Source of the DNA: Burkholderiales bacterium
GTDB taxonomy: Bacteria; Pseudomonadota; Gammaproteobacteria; Burkholderiales; Burkholderiaceae_C
Reading direction: 5' to 3'
DNA length: 55,081 nucleotides
Assembly (NCBI GenBank): GCA_003963005.1
Contig: RXJW01000106.1
Location: forward strand, 1 to 55,081
Shown: positions 44,747 to 52,528 of the stretch, in pieces
How the letters are laid out: every line of letters begins with the position of its first letter
Position numbering within the stretch: the first letter of the stretch is position 1
The notes under the pieces: model-generated
Told to the model about the DNA's origin: nothing
Database searches by the model: none
What the model saw: only the letters and a program-made list of their open reading frames with translations
Made by a program: the position numbers and the translations under genes

Positions 44747-46054
44747 CTAGAATTCCCACCGTCCAATGGCCATGAGAATTGGCTCGAATAACCATTCCCA
44801 GATTCGCAGGCCATCCTGACGCACATCAGCATCTACGCTCATACCGGCGGCTAGAGCAGTCTCTCTGCCATAGGTATTGATCGTTTGTTGAGGCAACTTG
44901 ACAGTGATTCGATACATAGGCTCGTTGGCCTGAGCCGCAGTGATAATCGCCTGCGTCTGTCCGGGTGGCAAATCCAAGGGAGCAATCGGGCTTCGACTCA
45001 CCGCGATCACAAAGCCCTTTGCCATGCCGAATTTCTGAAAGGCGAAGGCCTGGAAACGCAAATAGACCTCCTGCCCCGGCTGAACAAAACCAGCGGTGCG
45101 GCTCGGCGCAAAAAGTTGTGCCTGCAATTCGGCGGGGTTGTCGGCGCCGGCCGAGGCCTGCGGAACGATGCTGGCAACGGTTTGCCCTGCCTGGAGTGCC
45201 TGGCCGCCGTTGACGGGCAGCGCGCTGATGCGGCCAGCTTGAGGCGCGGTCACCAAGAGCGCATGGCGGCTGTCGTTCTCGGTGACCTCCTGATCCAGCG
45301 AGGCCAGTGCCCGGTCCAGTTGGGCCAGCGTGGTCTGCGCCTGGGTGTCGACGGCCAGCTTGTCGGCTCGGGCGGTCTGCAGATCGCGGCGCAAGGCCTG
45401 AAGACTGCGTTCCGCGTTGCGCTCGCGGAGCTGGAGGTCAAGCAGCTCCTCCTGGCGCTGCTGAACCTGCGCTTCGGCGACGAAGCCGCTCCTGGCCAAG
45501 TCGCCGTCTCGGGCCAGGCTCTTGCGGGCCAGTTGAACGCGCAGCTGGACGGTCTCCAGCTCGCCCTGGGCCTGGCGCTCTTCGGCCTGCAGGCTTTGCA
45601 AGCGCTGCGCGATGGAATCCTGGCGCTGGCGGAGGTTCTGCTCGGTCAGACGGCGCTCGGTCGTCAGGCTCGTGCGTCGCGCTTCGAGGGCCCGTTCAGC
45701 CAGCAGCGCGGCATCACCGTTCGGCGTGATCCGTTCGGCGCGAATGCGCGCGATCGGCTGACCGGCGGTCACGTCGTCGCCCTCCCGGGCGAGCAGTTCC
45801 GCAACCACGCCGGGCTGTTGGCTCGTGACGTGGATGAGTCCTCCGCGCGGCAGCAGCACGCCATGCACCGTGACCTTGCGCGTGATCTCGCCCCAGCAGG
45901 CGAAGGCGATCAGCGCGGCCGCCATCAGCACGGCGGCCGTGGTCACGACCGTGAAGCTCAACGGCCGGCCGATGCGGATGGTGCCGAGCCACTGCGCCTG
46001 GCGCGCTTCCAGCACTTCGCGGCGGAACAGGCCTTGATCCAAACGTCCTCCCAT
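44747..46054 (-). CDS. HlyD-family membrane fusion adaptor of the peptide exporter
   Basis: 435 aa from ATG 46054, the first Met giving a normal cytoplasmic N-terminus (GLFRREVLEARQAQWLGTIR); ATG 46165 would add 37 odd residues. One membrane helix (AAVLMAAALIAFACWG), a lipoyl half (VHGVLLPRGGLIHV, PGVVAELLAREGDDVTAGQP), a long coiled coil (about 110-240) and a beta-barrel end. It resembles adaptors that pair with C39-type exporters such as RaxA/CvaA. It is the first gene of the locus on the minus strand; the exporter comes 2.2 kb later. Confidence 0.88.
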   Translation of the reverse strand: MGGRLDQGLFRREVLEARQAQWLGTIRIGRPLSFTVVTTAAVLMAAALIAFACWGEITRKVTVHGVLLPRGGLIHVTSQQPGVVAELLAREGDDVTAGQPIARIRAERITPNGDAALLAERALEARRTSLTTERRLTEQNLRQRQDSIAQRLQSLQAEERQAQGELETVQLRVQLARKSLARDGDLARSGFVAEAQVQQRQEELLDLQLRERNAERSLQALRRDLQTARADKLAVDTQAQTTLAQLDRALASLDQEVTENDSRHALLVTAPQAGRISALPVNGGQALQAGQTVASIVPQASAGADNPAELQAQLFAPSRTAGFVQPGQEVYLRFQAFAFQKFGMAKGFVIAVSRSPIAPLDLPPGQTQAIITAAQANEPMYRITVKLPQQTINTYGRETALAAGMSVDADVRQDGLRIWEWLFEPILMAIGRWEF

Positions 46055-46171
46055 CCGGCATTGCTGCTCTTGATGGGCGCGATTGAACCGGTGACACGTT
46101 GCCCCGCCACACTTCCCCCGGGAACTGGGGGAGATCTGCACGCCGCGCCGTGCGGCGCAGCGCACGGGATA

Positions 46172-47989
46172 TCAGTGAGCCCCTGGCAGGTGCGCCTCCG
46201 CCACCCAGCCGGTCAGCTGCCGCAACGCCTCGCTGACCGGCAGCGGCTTCACGCCCTCCGGCACGCGGGCCAGTTCGAAGCGGCGCAGCTCGGGGCTGCG
46301 GAAGACGGCGCCAGACGGTGCGGGCAGCAACACGCCCTGCCCTTCCACGCCGGGCACCGCCTGGCGGAAGGCATCCAGAGACGCGAACTGCGCCTGGCAG
46401 GCCGCGCCGGCCACCGGGGCCCAGCTCACCAGCGGCTGGCCACTGGCGGCGCGCACGTAGACGTTGCCGTCCACCCGCGACAGCATCGGCGCGGTCACCT
46501 CGCCGCAGGTCACCGGCGACTGCTCCACGCGCAGCAGCGGCCCCTTCACCGATGCGCCGGCCACCACCAGGTTGCCGACGAACTCATGGCCGACGCGCTG
46601 CTGCACGTCAGGCCCGGTCTGCGGATGCCAGCCGAAGTGGTCGCCCTGGGCGCTGCGCTCGTTGCGGTCGATCAGCACCGGCGAGTCGACGAAGGTGTTG
46701 TGGTGGATCTTCGCGCCCGCGCTGTTCAGGATGCGCGCGCCCTGCTGGTTGTTGACGAACACATTGCCGGCCACCGTCAGGCCGCGCGAGATCTCGAAGA
46801 ACACGCCCGCCTGCGCGCCCTCCACGTGGTTGTTCACGAACACGCCGTCGCGGTTGCCCACGTCCCACCAGACGCCGTTGGAGTGCGGCTGCTCGACGAC
46901 GAGGTTGTCGCGCACCGTCACGCGGTGGGACTGGTTGAAGATCTTGACTGCCGCCGGGTAGTAGCCGGTGAGCTGCCGCACGTTGTTGCGGCGGATCAGG
47001 TTGCGCTCGAGCAGCACGTCCGACGACCCGATCACGTAGATGCCCTCGGTGCCCGTGTCGCTGATCAGGGAGTTGCGGATGACGAGCCGGTCGCCCCGGA
47101 AGTAGCCCGCCACGCGCGAGCAGTGGCTGATGGTGACGTTCTCCAGGACCGTGCCGACCACCTCCTTGCCGTAGTCGCTCTCCGCCGTCGGGCCGATGGG
47201 GTCGTCGGTCGGCTCTTCCGACACGGGCGTGGCCGGCTTCTTGCCCTCGATGTCGATCGCACGGTAGGCGTACTGCGTGAAGGTCAGCCCGCGGATGACG
47301 GGGCCGCGGCGGTCCGAGGCCTTGCCGTGCACGGGGCGCGACGGGCGGTGCAGCGCGATGTCGTGCGCGGTGATCTCGACGGTGCGGCCCGTGGGGTTGG
47401 TGCCGATGTAGACGAAGCCCTTGGCGTGATCGACGTAGAAGCCGCGGGGCCCCAGTTCGCCTTCCCAGCCGGCGCTTTGCAGCGGCTCACCGTCGACGAA
47501 CACCATGTCGTTGTTGAAGCGATGCAGCGGCGTGAGCATGCCTTCACGGTCGCGCTGCCACCAGCCGAGGGGCTGGGCCGGGAACAGCGTGGCCCAGCGG
47601 GTGCGCCAGACGTTGTGGCCCAGGGCCTGCCACTCGGTCGCCACCCGAGTACCCTTGAGCACCGGCACCTCGTCGAGGTAGGGCTGCATCGTGATGCCCT
47701 GGTTGAGCTGCAAGCCCCCGGTGCGGTAGGTGCCGCCGCGCAGCACGATGGCGTCGCCCGTCACCACGCGGCTCACGGCAGACTCGATCGTCGTGGGGCG
47801 GTCGAGCGACGTGCCGGGGGCGTCGGCCTGGCCCTCGGGCGCCACGAAGTAGACATGGGCCGCCTGGGGCACGGCGTAGCGCTGGGGCACCGGGCCGTAC
47901 GGGCCGCCGGAGGGCTGGGCCGAGGCCAGCCCCGAGATCAGTGAAACCAGCGCGAACAGCCAGCGGCTCAAGAGGGGAACGGGGGTCAT
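46172..47989 (-). CDS. Secreted right-handed beta-helix protein
   Basis: 605 aa from ATG 47989, 8-9 nt after GGAG. Signal peptide LFALVSLISGLASAQ. From about residue 45 the chain starts as a DUF1565-type pectate-lyase-like helix (VYFVAPEGQADAPGTSLDRP), with repeated turns such as GLTFTQYAYRAIDIEG, NVTISHCSRVAGYFRG, LISDTGTEGIYVIGSSDVLL and VVEQPHSNGVWWDVGNRDGV. This fold is used by polysaccharide lyases and epimerases, so it probably acts on a polysaccharide; catalytic residues cannot be named. LacI-type operators precede it, suggesting sugar control. Confidence 0.75.
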   Translation of the reverse strand: MTPVPLLSRWLFALVSLISGLASAQPSGGPYGPVPQRYAVPQAAHVYFVAPEGQADAPGTSLDRPTTIESAVSRVVTGDAIVLRGGTYRTGGLQLNQGITMQPYLDEVPVLKGTRVATEWQALGHNVWRTRWATLFPAQPLGWWQRDREGMLTPLHRFNNDMVFVDGEPLQSAGWEGELGPRGFYVDHAKGFVYIGTNPTGRTVEITAHDIALHRPSRPVHGKASDRRGPVIRGLTFTQYAYRAIDIEGKKPATPVSEEPTDDPIGPTAESDYGKEVVGTVLENVTISHCSRVAGYFRGDRLVIRNSLISDTGTEGIYVIGSSDVLLERNLIRRNNVRQLTGYYPAAVKIFNQSHRVTVRDNLVVEQPHSNGVWWDVGNRDGVFVNNHVEGAQAGVFFEISRGLTVAGNVFVNNQQGARILNSAGAKIHHNTFVDSPVLIDRNERSAQGDHFGWHPQTGPDVQQRVGHEFVGNLVVAGASVKGPLLRVEQSPVTCGEVTAPMLSRVDGNVYVRAASGQPLVSWAPVAGAACQAQFASLDAFRQAVPGVEGQGVLLPAPSGAVFRSPELRRFELARVPEGVKPLPVSEALRQLTGWVAEAHLPGAH

Positions 47990-48023
47990 GCAGTCTCCGG
48001 AAAACACGGCTTCCAGCGCAAAA

Positions 48024-48060
48024 GGTAGCGCTACCAGTTGTTGTGGGGCGCACGCTACCA
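48024..48060 (-). promoter_or_regulatory. LacI-family-type operators upstream of the beta-helix gene
   Basis: GGTAGCGCTACC (48024-48035) is a perfect 12-bp palindrome with the central CG step typical of LacI/GalR operators. A second half-site CGCTACCA recurs 24 bp away (48053-48060). Both lie 35-72 bp upstream of the start codon. No LacI gene is in the window. Confidence 0.6.
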
Positions 48061-48125
48061 CTGTTTACCGGAAACACCCAGCGCCGCGCGGTGCCGGGTG
48101 CGGCCCGTGCGGCTGCACGACGGTG

Positions 48126-49007
48126 TCAGCGCGGCTTCGGGCCGACCAGGCCGAGTGCCAGCGCGATGCCCACCAGCACGATGCCGCCCCCCAGCACCAT
48201 CTGCGCCGTGATGGCCTCGCCCAGGAAGAGTGCACCCCACAGGATCGCGAACAGCGGGATCAGGAAGGTCACCGACACCGCATTCGTCGGGCCGACCCGG
48301 CTCATCAGGCGGAAGTAGAGGATGTAGGCCAGCGCCGTGCACAACACGGCCAGCGCGCCGGCCGCGGCCCAGGCGACGCCGCTGGGTGCGGCAGACGGCC
48401 ACAGCCAACCGGCGGGCGCCGCCAGCAGCACGGCCGCCGACAACTGGCTGCCGGTGGCCACGGTCAGCGGCGAAGCACCGCTCAGGAATCTCTTGGTGGC
48501 ATTGGCCGCCAGGCCATAGCACAGCGTCGCCCCGGCACAGGCCAGCACGGCCCAGAAGCCGGCGTGATCCGCGCCGGGCTTGAAGCTCGCCTTGTCCCAC
48601 GCCAGGAAGGCCACCCCGGCAAAACCGACCACCAGGCCCAGCACGCGCCAGGGCGTCAGGCCCTGGCGCAGCCACACGAAGGCGACGATGGCCGTCCACA
48701 GCGGTGTCGTCGCATTGAGGATGCTGGACAGGCCGGCGGTGATCGACAGCGCCGCAAAGGAGAACAGCGCGAAGGGGATCGCGCTGTTCAGCGCGCCGAC
48801 GACGAGCAGGCCGCGCCAGTGCGCCCGCAACTGGCCCGCCTGCCCGCGCGACGCCAGCAGCGGCACCAGCAGCGCGCTGGCCAGCGCCACCCGCACGGCG
48901 GCGAGCACGACGGGCCCGAACTCATGGGCCCCCAGGCGCATGAACAGGAAGGACGCGCCCCAGAGCGCCGCGAGCAGCACCAACTCGCCGAGGTCGAACG
49001 CCCTCAC
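48126..49007 (-). CDS. EamA/DMT-family membrane exporter
   Basis: 293 aa with a GTG start at 49007 that overlaps the ogt stop (GTGA). Ten hydrophobic segments in two EamA repeats; ELVLLAALWGASFLFMRLGA near the start and FLIPLFAILWGALFLGEAIT in repeat 2 are family signatures. Members export amino acids or small metabolites, but the substrate here is unknown. Its coupling to ogt and ada-alkA places it in an alkylation-response transcript. Confidence 0.87.
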   Translation of the reverse strand: MRAFDLGELVLLAALWGASFLFMRLGAHEFGPVVLAAVRVALASALLVPLLASRGQAGQLRAHWRGLLVVGALNSAIPFALFSFAALSITAGLSSILNATTPLWTAIVAFVWLRQGLTPWRVLGLVVGFAGVAFLAWDKASFKPGADHAGFWAVLACAGATLCYGLAANATKRFLSGASPLTVATGSQLSAAVLLAAPAGWLWPSAAPSGVAWAAAGALAVLCTALAYILYFRLMSRVGPTNAVSVTFLIPLFAILWGALFLGEAITAQMVLGGGIVLVGIALALGLVGPKPR

Positions 49008-49495
49008 GCCGCCCTGCCCTCCAGGGCCAGCAGCGCCTGCTTGCGCGCCAGGCCACCCGCGTAGCCGGTGAGCGAACCGTCCGCACCGATCACCCGGTGG
49101 CACGGCACCAGCACCGAGATCGGGTTGCGCCCGACCGCGGCGCCCAGCGCGCGTGCCGCGCTCGCACGACCCAACCGTTCGGCGAGCGCGCCGTAGGTGG
49201 CCGGCTGCCCCGGCGCGATCGTCAGCAGCGCCTGCCAGACCTCGCGCTGGAAGGCCGTCCCGGCCGGGTCCAGCGCCGGCAAGGCGACAGGCCGCCCGCT
49301 GAAGTAGGCCGCCAGCGCGTCGGCCGTGGCGTTCAGCACCGGGTCGCGCCCGTCGTCGTGCGGCACGTCCAACGGGCCCGGGTGATGCTTCTGGCCATCG
49401 AACCACAGGCCCGACAGGCCCGCGGCGCTGCGGGCAGCCGTCAGCGGACCGAGCGGCGTGCTGATGCGCCGCTGCAGGATGTGGTGGTGAGTCAT
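49004..49495 (-). CDS. ogt: Methylated-DNA-protein-cysteine methyltransferase
   Basis: 163 aa. The suicide enzyme that removes methyl or alkyl groups from O6-guanine. Active-site block VLVPCHRVIGADGSLTGYAG contains the acceptor Cys, and GTAFQREVWQALLTIAPGQP with TYGALAERLG forms the DNA-binding helix-turn-helix. GLARKQALLALEG at the C-terminus is standard. It overlaps ada-alkA and the EamA gene by 4 bp on either side. Confidence 0.95.
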   Translation of the reverse strand: MTHHHILQRRISTPLGPLTAARSAAGLSGLWFDGQKHHPGPLDVPHDDGRDPVLNATADALAAYFSGRPVALPALDPAGTAFQREVWQALLTIAPGQPATYGALAERLGRASAARALGAAVGRNPISVLVPCHRVIGADGSLTGYAGGLARKQALLALEGRAA

Positions 49496-50940
49496 GCGTG
49501 TCTCCAGAGGTGCAGCACGGCGTAGCTGCGGTAGGGGCGGTAGCGCTCGGCGGCTGCGAGGTAGGCCTTGGGCGACAGCAGCGGGCCCGTGCCGCTGAGG
49601 GCCTTGCGCAGCACCACGTCACCGGGCGGGAAGACATCGGGCCAGCTCCAGCCGCGCATCAGCATGTAGCCGGCGGTCCAGGGGCCGATGCCCGGAATCT
49701 GTGTCAGCTCGGCCGCGGCGGACTCAGGCGAACCCTCGCGCCGTGCAAACGCGAGCGTCGGCCAGGACTGGGCCAGCGCGATCAGGCTGTCCGCACGTCG
49801 GCCGATGATGCCGAGCGAGGCGATGTCATCGCGGCTGGCGGCGGCGATGCGCTCCGGCGCCGGGAACAGACGCGTGCAGCCGGCCGGGGCCTCGGGCAGC
49901 GGATCGCCAAAGCGCTCGACGAAGCGGCCGGCGAGCGTCCGTGCCGCCGCCACTGTCACCTGCTGGCCCAGCACGGCGCGCACGGCCAGCTCGAACCGGT
50001 CCACGCAACCCGGCAGGCGCTGGCCGGGCACCGAGCCCTCGCCGAGTGCCACGGAGATCGCGTCGGGCTCGGCATCCAGGTCGAGCCAGCGGCGCAGCAG
50101 CGGCAGCAGCGAGCCCACGGCCGGCCAGAGCGACGGAGACAACTCCACGCCCACCTCGCCCGCCTTCGCGAAATCCACCTGTAGCCAGCCGGCATGGCGC
50201 TGGCCGGCATGGCTGATCGCCAGGCTGCGCGCGACTCGACCGTCACCCACGACCTCCACCCCGGCGACGGCACGCGGCGCCAGGAAGGCCAGCACACCGG
50301 CCACGTCGTAGGGCGCCCGGTAGGCCAGCCGCAGGCGCGACACCGCCGGCGCAGCCGCCTCGCGGCCCGCCTTGCGCAGGGCCGTCGGCTGCAGCCGGTA
50401 GTGCTCGACGAACGCCGCGTTGAAGCGCCGCAGGCTCGCGAACCCAGCGGCGAAGGCCACGTCCTGCACCGGCAGCGTGCTGTCGGTCAAGAGCGCCTTG
50501 GCCAGCAGCAGGCGGCGCGTCTGCAGGTACTGCAGCGGCGAAACGCCATGCTCCGCCTGGAAAATGCGCCGCAGGTGGCGGCTCGTGATGCCCAGGTGCC
50601 GGGCCAGGTCTTCGACGCTGGCGTCGGCGTCGTCGCAGGCATCGAGCCACGCGGCGGCCTGGTGGGCCAGCGTGCGCGAGGCGTCCATCGTGGTCCACGG
50701 CAGCGCCCGCGGCGCCAACTCGGGCCGGCACTTCATGCACGGGCGAAACGCGGCGGCTTCGGCCTGCGCGGCCGTCGAGAAGAAGCGGCAGTTCTCCCGC
50801 CGCGGCAGGCGCACCCGGCAGACCGGGCGGCAGTAGATGCCGGTGGACGTGACGCCCACGTACAGCCGCCCGTCGAAGCGCGCGTCATGCGCCTGCAGGG
50901 CCGCGTAGGCGGCATCGGGAGGCAGGAGGTCGGTGAACAT
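49492..50940 (-). CDS. Ada-AlkA fusion: methyl-sensing transcription factor and DNA glycosylase
   Basis: 482 aa. Residues 1-80 form the Ada zinc domain with four Cys (GIYCRPVCRVRLPRRENCRF, RPCMKCRP); one Cys accepts methyl phosphotriesters. Residues 90-195 are an AraC-type HTH (LARHLGITSRHLRRIFQAEH). Residues 205-480 are an AlkA N-terminal domain and HhH-GPD glycosylase (LGQQVTVAAARTLAGRFVER, LTQIPGIGPWTAGYMLMRG, then the catalytic Asp in PPGDVVL). The HTH probably activates its own operon after methylation. Confidence 0.93.
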   Translation of the reverse strand: MFTDLLPPDAAYAALQAHDARFDGRLYVGVTSTGIYCRPVCRVRLPRRENCRFFSTAAQAEAAAFRPCMKCRPELAPRALPWTTMDASRTLAHQAAAWLDACDDADASVEDLARHLGITSRHLRRIFQAEHGVSPLQYLQTRRLLLAKALLTDSTLPVQDVAFAAGFASLRRFNAAFVEHYRLQPTALRKAGREAAAPAVSRLRLAYRAPYDVAGVLAFLAPRAVAGVEVVGDGRVARSLAISHAGQRHAGWLQVDFAKAGEVGVELSPSLWPAVGSLLPLLRRWLDLDAEPDAISVALGEGSVPGQRLPGCVDRFELAVRAVLGQQVTVAAARTLAGRFVERFGDPLPEAPAGCTRLFPAPERIAAASRDDIASLGIIGRRADSLIALAQSWPTLAFARREGSPESAAAELTQIPGIGPWTAGYMLMRGWSWPDVFPPGDVVLRKALSGTGPLLSPKAYLAAAERYRPYRSYAVLHLWRHA

Positions 50941-50946
50941 GGCGCC

Positions 50947-50952
50947 AGTCTA
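50947..50952 (-). promoter_or_regulatory. Candidate leaderless -10 element of ada-alkA
   Basis: TAGACT on the minus strand ends 6 nt before the ATG at 50940; the hexamer is identical to that of ribD and no Shine-Dalgarno sequence is present. Confidence 0.5.
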
Positions 50953-51020
50953 GGAGGCACCGATGCCAGATCCTGGCAGTTTCCGGACATGCCCCTCGGC
51001 GCACGGGCGGCGGGGGCCGG

Positions 51021-51743
51021 TCAGCGGATGTAGCGGCGGCGCAGGCGCATGACGGTGCCGTCGTCCTCCAACTCGCGGTAGGCCGCCACCCAGCGCTGTG
51101 CCTCCACCGCGGGGGTCTGCCGGGAGGCCGCCATGTAGAGGGTCCCTTCGCCGAGCGTGGTCTGCAGCACGAACATCAGCCGGGGATGGCCGTATTCGTC
51201 CATCGCGGCTTCCAGCATGGCCGTGCCGGCGTAGACGGCGTCCAGCGATCGCTCGCGCAGCAGGCGCAACAGATCCCGGTAGTCCTTGGCCTCGACGAGG
51301 GTCTTGAAGCTTTCAGCCCGCAGGTTCGCGGCGATCGGCGAGCCGCGCAGCACCCCGACCCGCATCGGGCGCAGGTCCTCCAGTTCCAGACGCGTCTCGG
51401 TCGCCAGCGTGTAGAAGCCGTAGCGCACCGTCATCAAGGGCACGAGCCACTGGAAGTTCGCTTCCCGGTCCGGTGTCCGCGCGAGCGGAAACACGCCGTA
51501 CGCCGGCCCCTGCTCCGCCATGCGGACGGCCCGCGCCCAGGGCAGGTAGGTGACCTGCCGGGGCCGGTCGAGCCGCTGCGCCATGGCGTTCGCCAGGTCA
51601 TGGGCGAAGCCGCGTGCGCCGCCGGGCGACTCGAACGCGAACGGCGGCAGGTTGCCGGCCACCCACTGGATCTGCGTCGAGGCCCAGGCCGACCCCGCCC
51701 AGGCGGCGGGGGCGATCAGCAGACTGCGGCGGGCGAGCGTCAT
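51021..51743 (-). CDS. Periplasmic solute-binding-like protein (SBP_bac_3 type)
   Basis: 240 aa. A signal peptide (MTLARRSLLIAPAAWAGSAW, cut near ASTQ) is followed by a bacterial binding-protein family 3 fold: QWVAGNLPPFAFESPGGARG, FAHDLANAMAQRLD, MRVGVLRGSPIAANLRAE. No transporter gene is adjacent, so it may be a sensory or orphan binding protein. It lies 29 bp after the stop of the LytTR regulator on the same strand, with its own -10-like element. Confidence 0.75.
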   Translation of the reverse strand: MTLARRSLLIAPAAWAGSAWASTQIQWVAGNLPPFAFESPGGARGFAHDLANAMAQRLDRPRQVTYLPWARAVRMAEQGPAYGVFPLARTPDREANFQWLVPLMTVRYGFYTLATETRLELEDLRPMRVGVLRGSPIAANLRAESFKTLVEAKDYRDLLRLLRERSLDAVYAGTAMLEAAMDEYGHPRLMFVLQTTLGEGTLYMAASRQTPAVEAQRWVAAYRELEDDGTVMRLRRRYIR

Positions 51744-51749
51744 CGCGTG

Positions 51750-51755
51750 ACTCTA
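51750..51755 (-). promoter_or_regulatory. Candidate leaderless -10 element of the binding-protein gene
   Basis: TAGAGT on the minus strand ends 6 nt before the ATG at 51743, as at selD and phnC; no Shine-Dalgarno sequence. Confidence 0.45.
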
Positions 51756-51772
51756 AACCCGCCTGACAAGGC

Positions 51773-52528
51773 CTACATCGCCTTGAACAGGTGCACGTAA
51801 GCCCGGCTGACGGGCAGTTCACGCCCATGGCCCCGGACGCGCACGAACAGGCGGCTTTGCTCGTCGCGGCGTGTGCCGGCGAGGTGGTCGAGGTTGATGA
51901 TCGTCGAGCGGTGGACCTGCCAGAACAGGTCGGGGTCGAGTTGCCCGGCCAGCTCGAAGATCGGCGTGCGGATCAGGTGCTCGGCCGTGGCCGTCTGCAC
52001 GACGGTGTACTTGTCGTCGGCGTGAAAGAACAGCACCTCGTTGACGGGAATCTGGTGCATCAGCTCGCCCTGCGCTGCGCGGATGAAGCGCAGCCGCGGC
52101 TGTGACGCCGCGACACCCGGGAGCAGGCGCTTTAGCGTTTCGGCCAGCGCCCCGTCGCTCGCGGCCGCAGCAGGCGCCGGCTCGCGCAGGCGGGCGACGC
52201 AGGCTGCCAGGCGGTCGGCCTTCAGCGGCTTGAGCAGATAGTCCACAGCCCGCGCCTCGAAGGCTTCGATGGCGTACTGGTCATAGGCCGTCACGAACAC
52301 GACACGGGTCGCGCCTTCGATGCCCTGGGCCACTTCCAGGCCGGTCAGGCCCGGCATCTGGATGTCCAGGAAGGCCACGTCGGGCTCCAGGGCGGCGATG
52401 GCCTCGGCCGCCTCGACCCCGTTGGCGGCGGTCTTGACGACCTGCAGCTCCGGCCAGGCCTGGGCCAGCTGAGCCTGGAGGTACTGCACGAGGTGGGGTT
52501 CGTCGTCGGCGATGAGGGCAGTGGTCAT
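51773..52528 (-). CDS. LytTR-family response regulator (AlgR-like)
   Basis: 251 aa from ATG 52528, overlapping the kinase stop by 4 bp. Receiver domain (1-120): acidic pair DDE near residue 8, phospho-Asp in PDVAFLDIQMPGLTGLE, Lys in DYLLKPLKADR. LytTR DNA-binding domain (about 150-250): NEVLFFHADDKYTVVQTAT, DPDLFWQVHRSTIINLDHLA, LPVSRAYVHLFKAM. LytTR proteins bind direct repeats with a period of about two helical turns. The closest well-known case is AlgR. Confidence 0.92.
   Translation of the reverse strand: MTTALIADDEPHLVQYLQAQLAQAWPELQVVKTAANGVEAAEAIAALEPDVAFLDIQMPGLTGLEVAQGIEGATRVVFVTAYDQYAIEAFEARAVDYLLKPLKADRLAACVARLREPAPAAAASDGALAETLKRLLPGVAASQPRLRFIRAAQGELMHQIPVNEVLFFHADDKYTVVQTATAEHLIRTPIFELAGQLDPDLFWQVHRSTIINLDHLAGTRRDEQSRLFVRVRGHGRELPVSRAYVHLFKAM

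Noticed and set aside
44885..47944. 1019-codon plus-strand open frame
   Set aside because: Antisense to the HlyD and beta-helix genes, which have recognisable domains and signal peptides. The frame has no motif and His/Arg/Gly-rich composition typical of GC-rich shadow frames.
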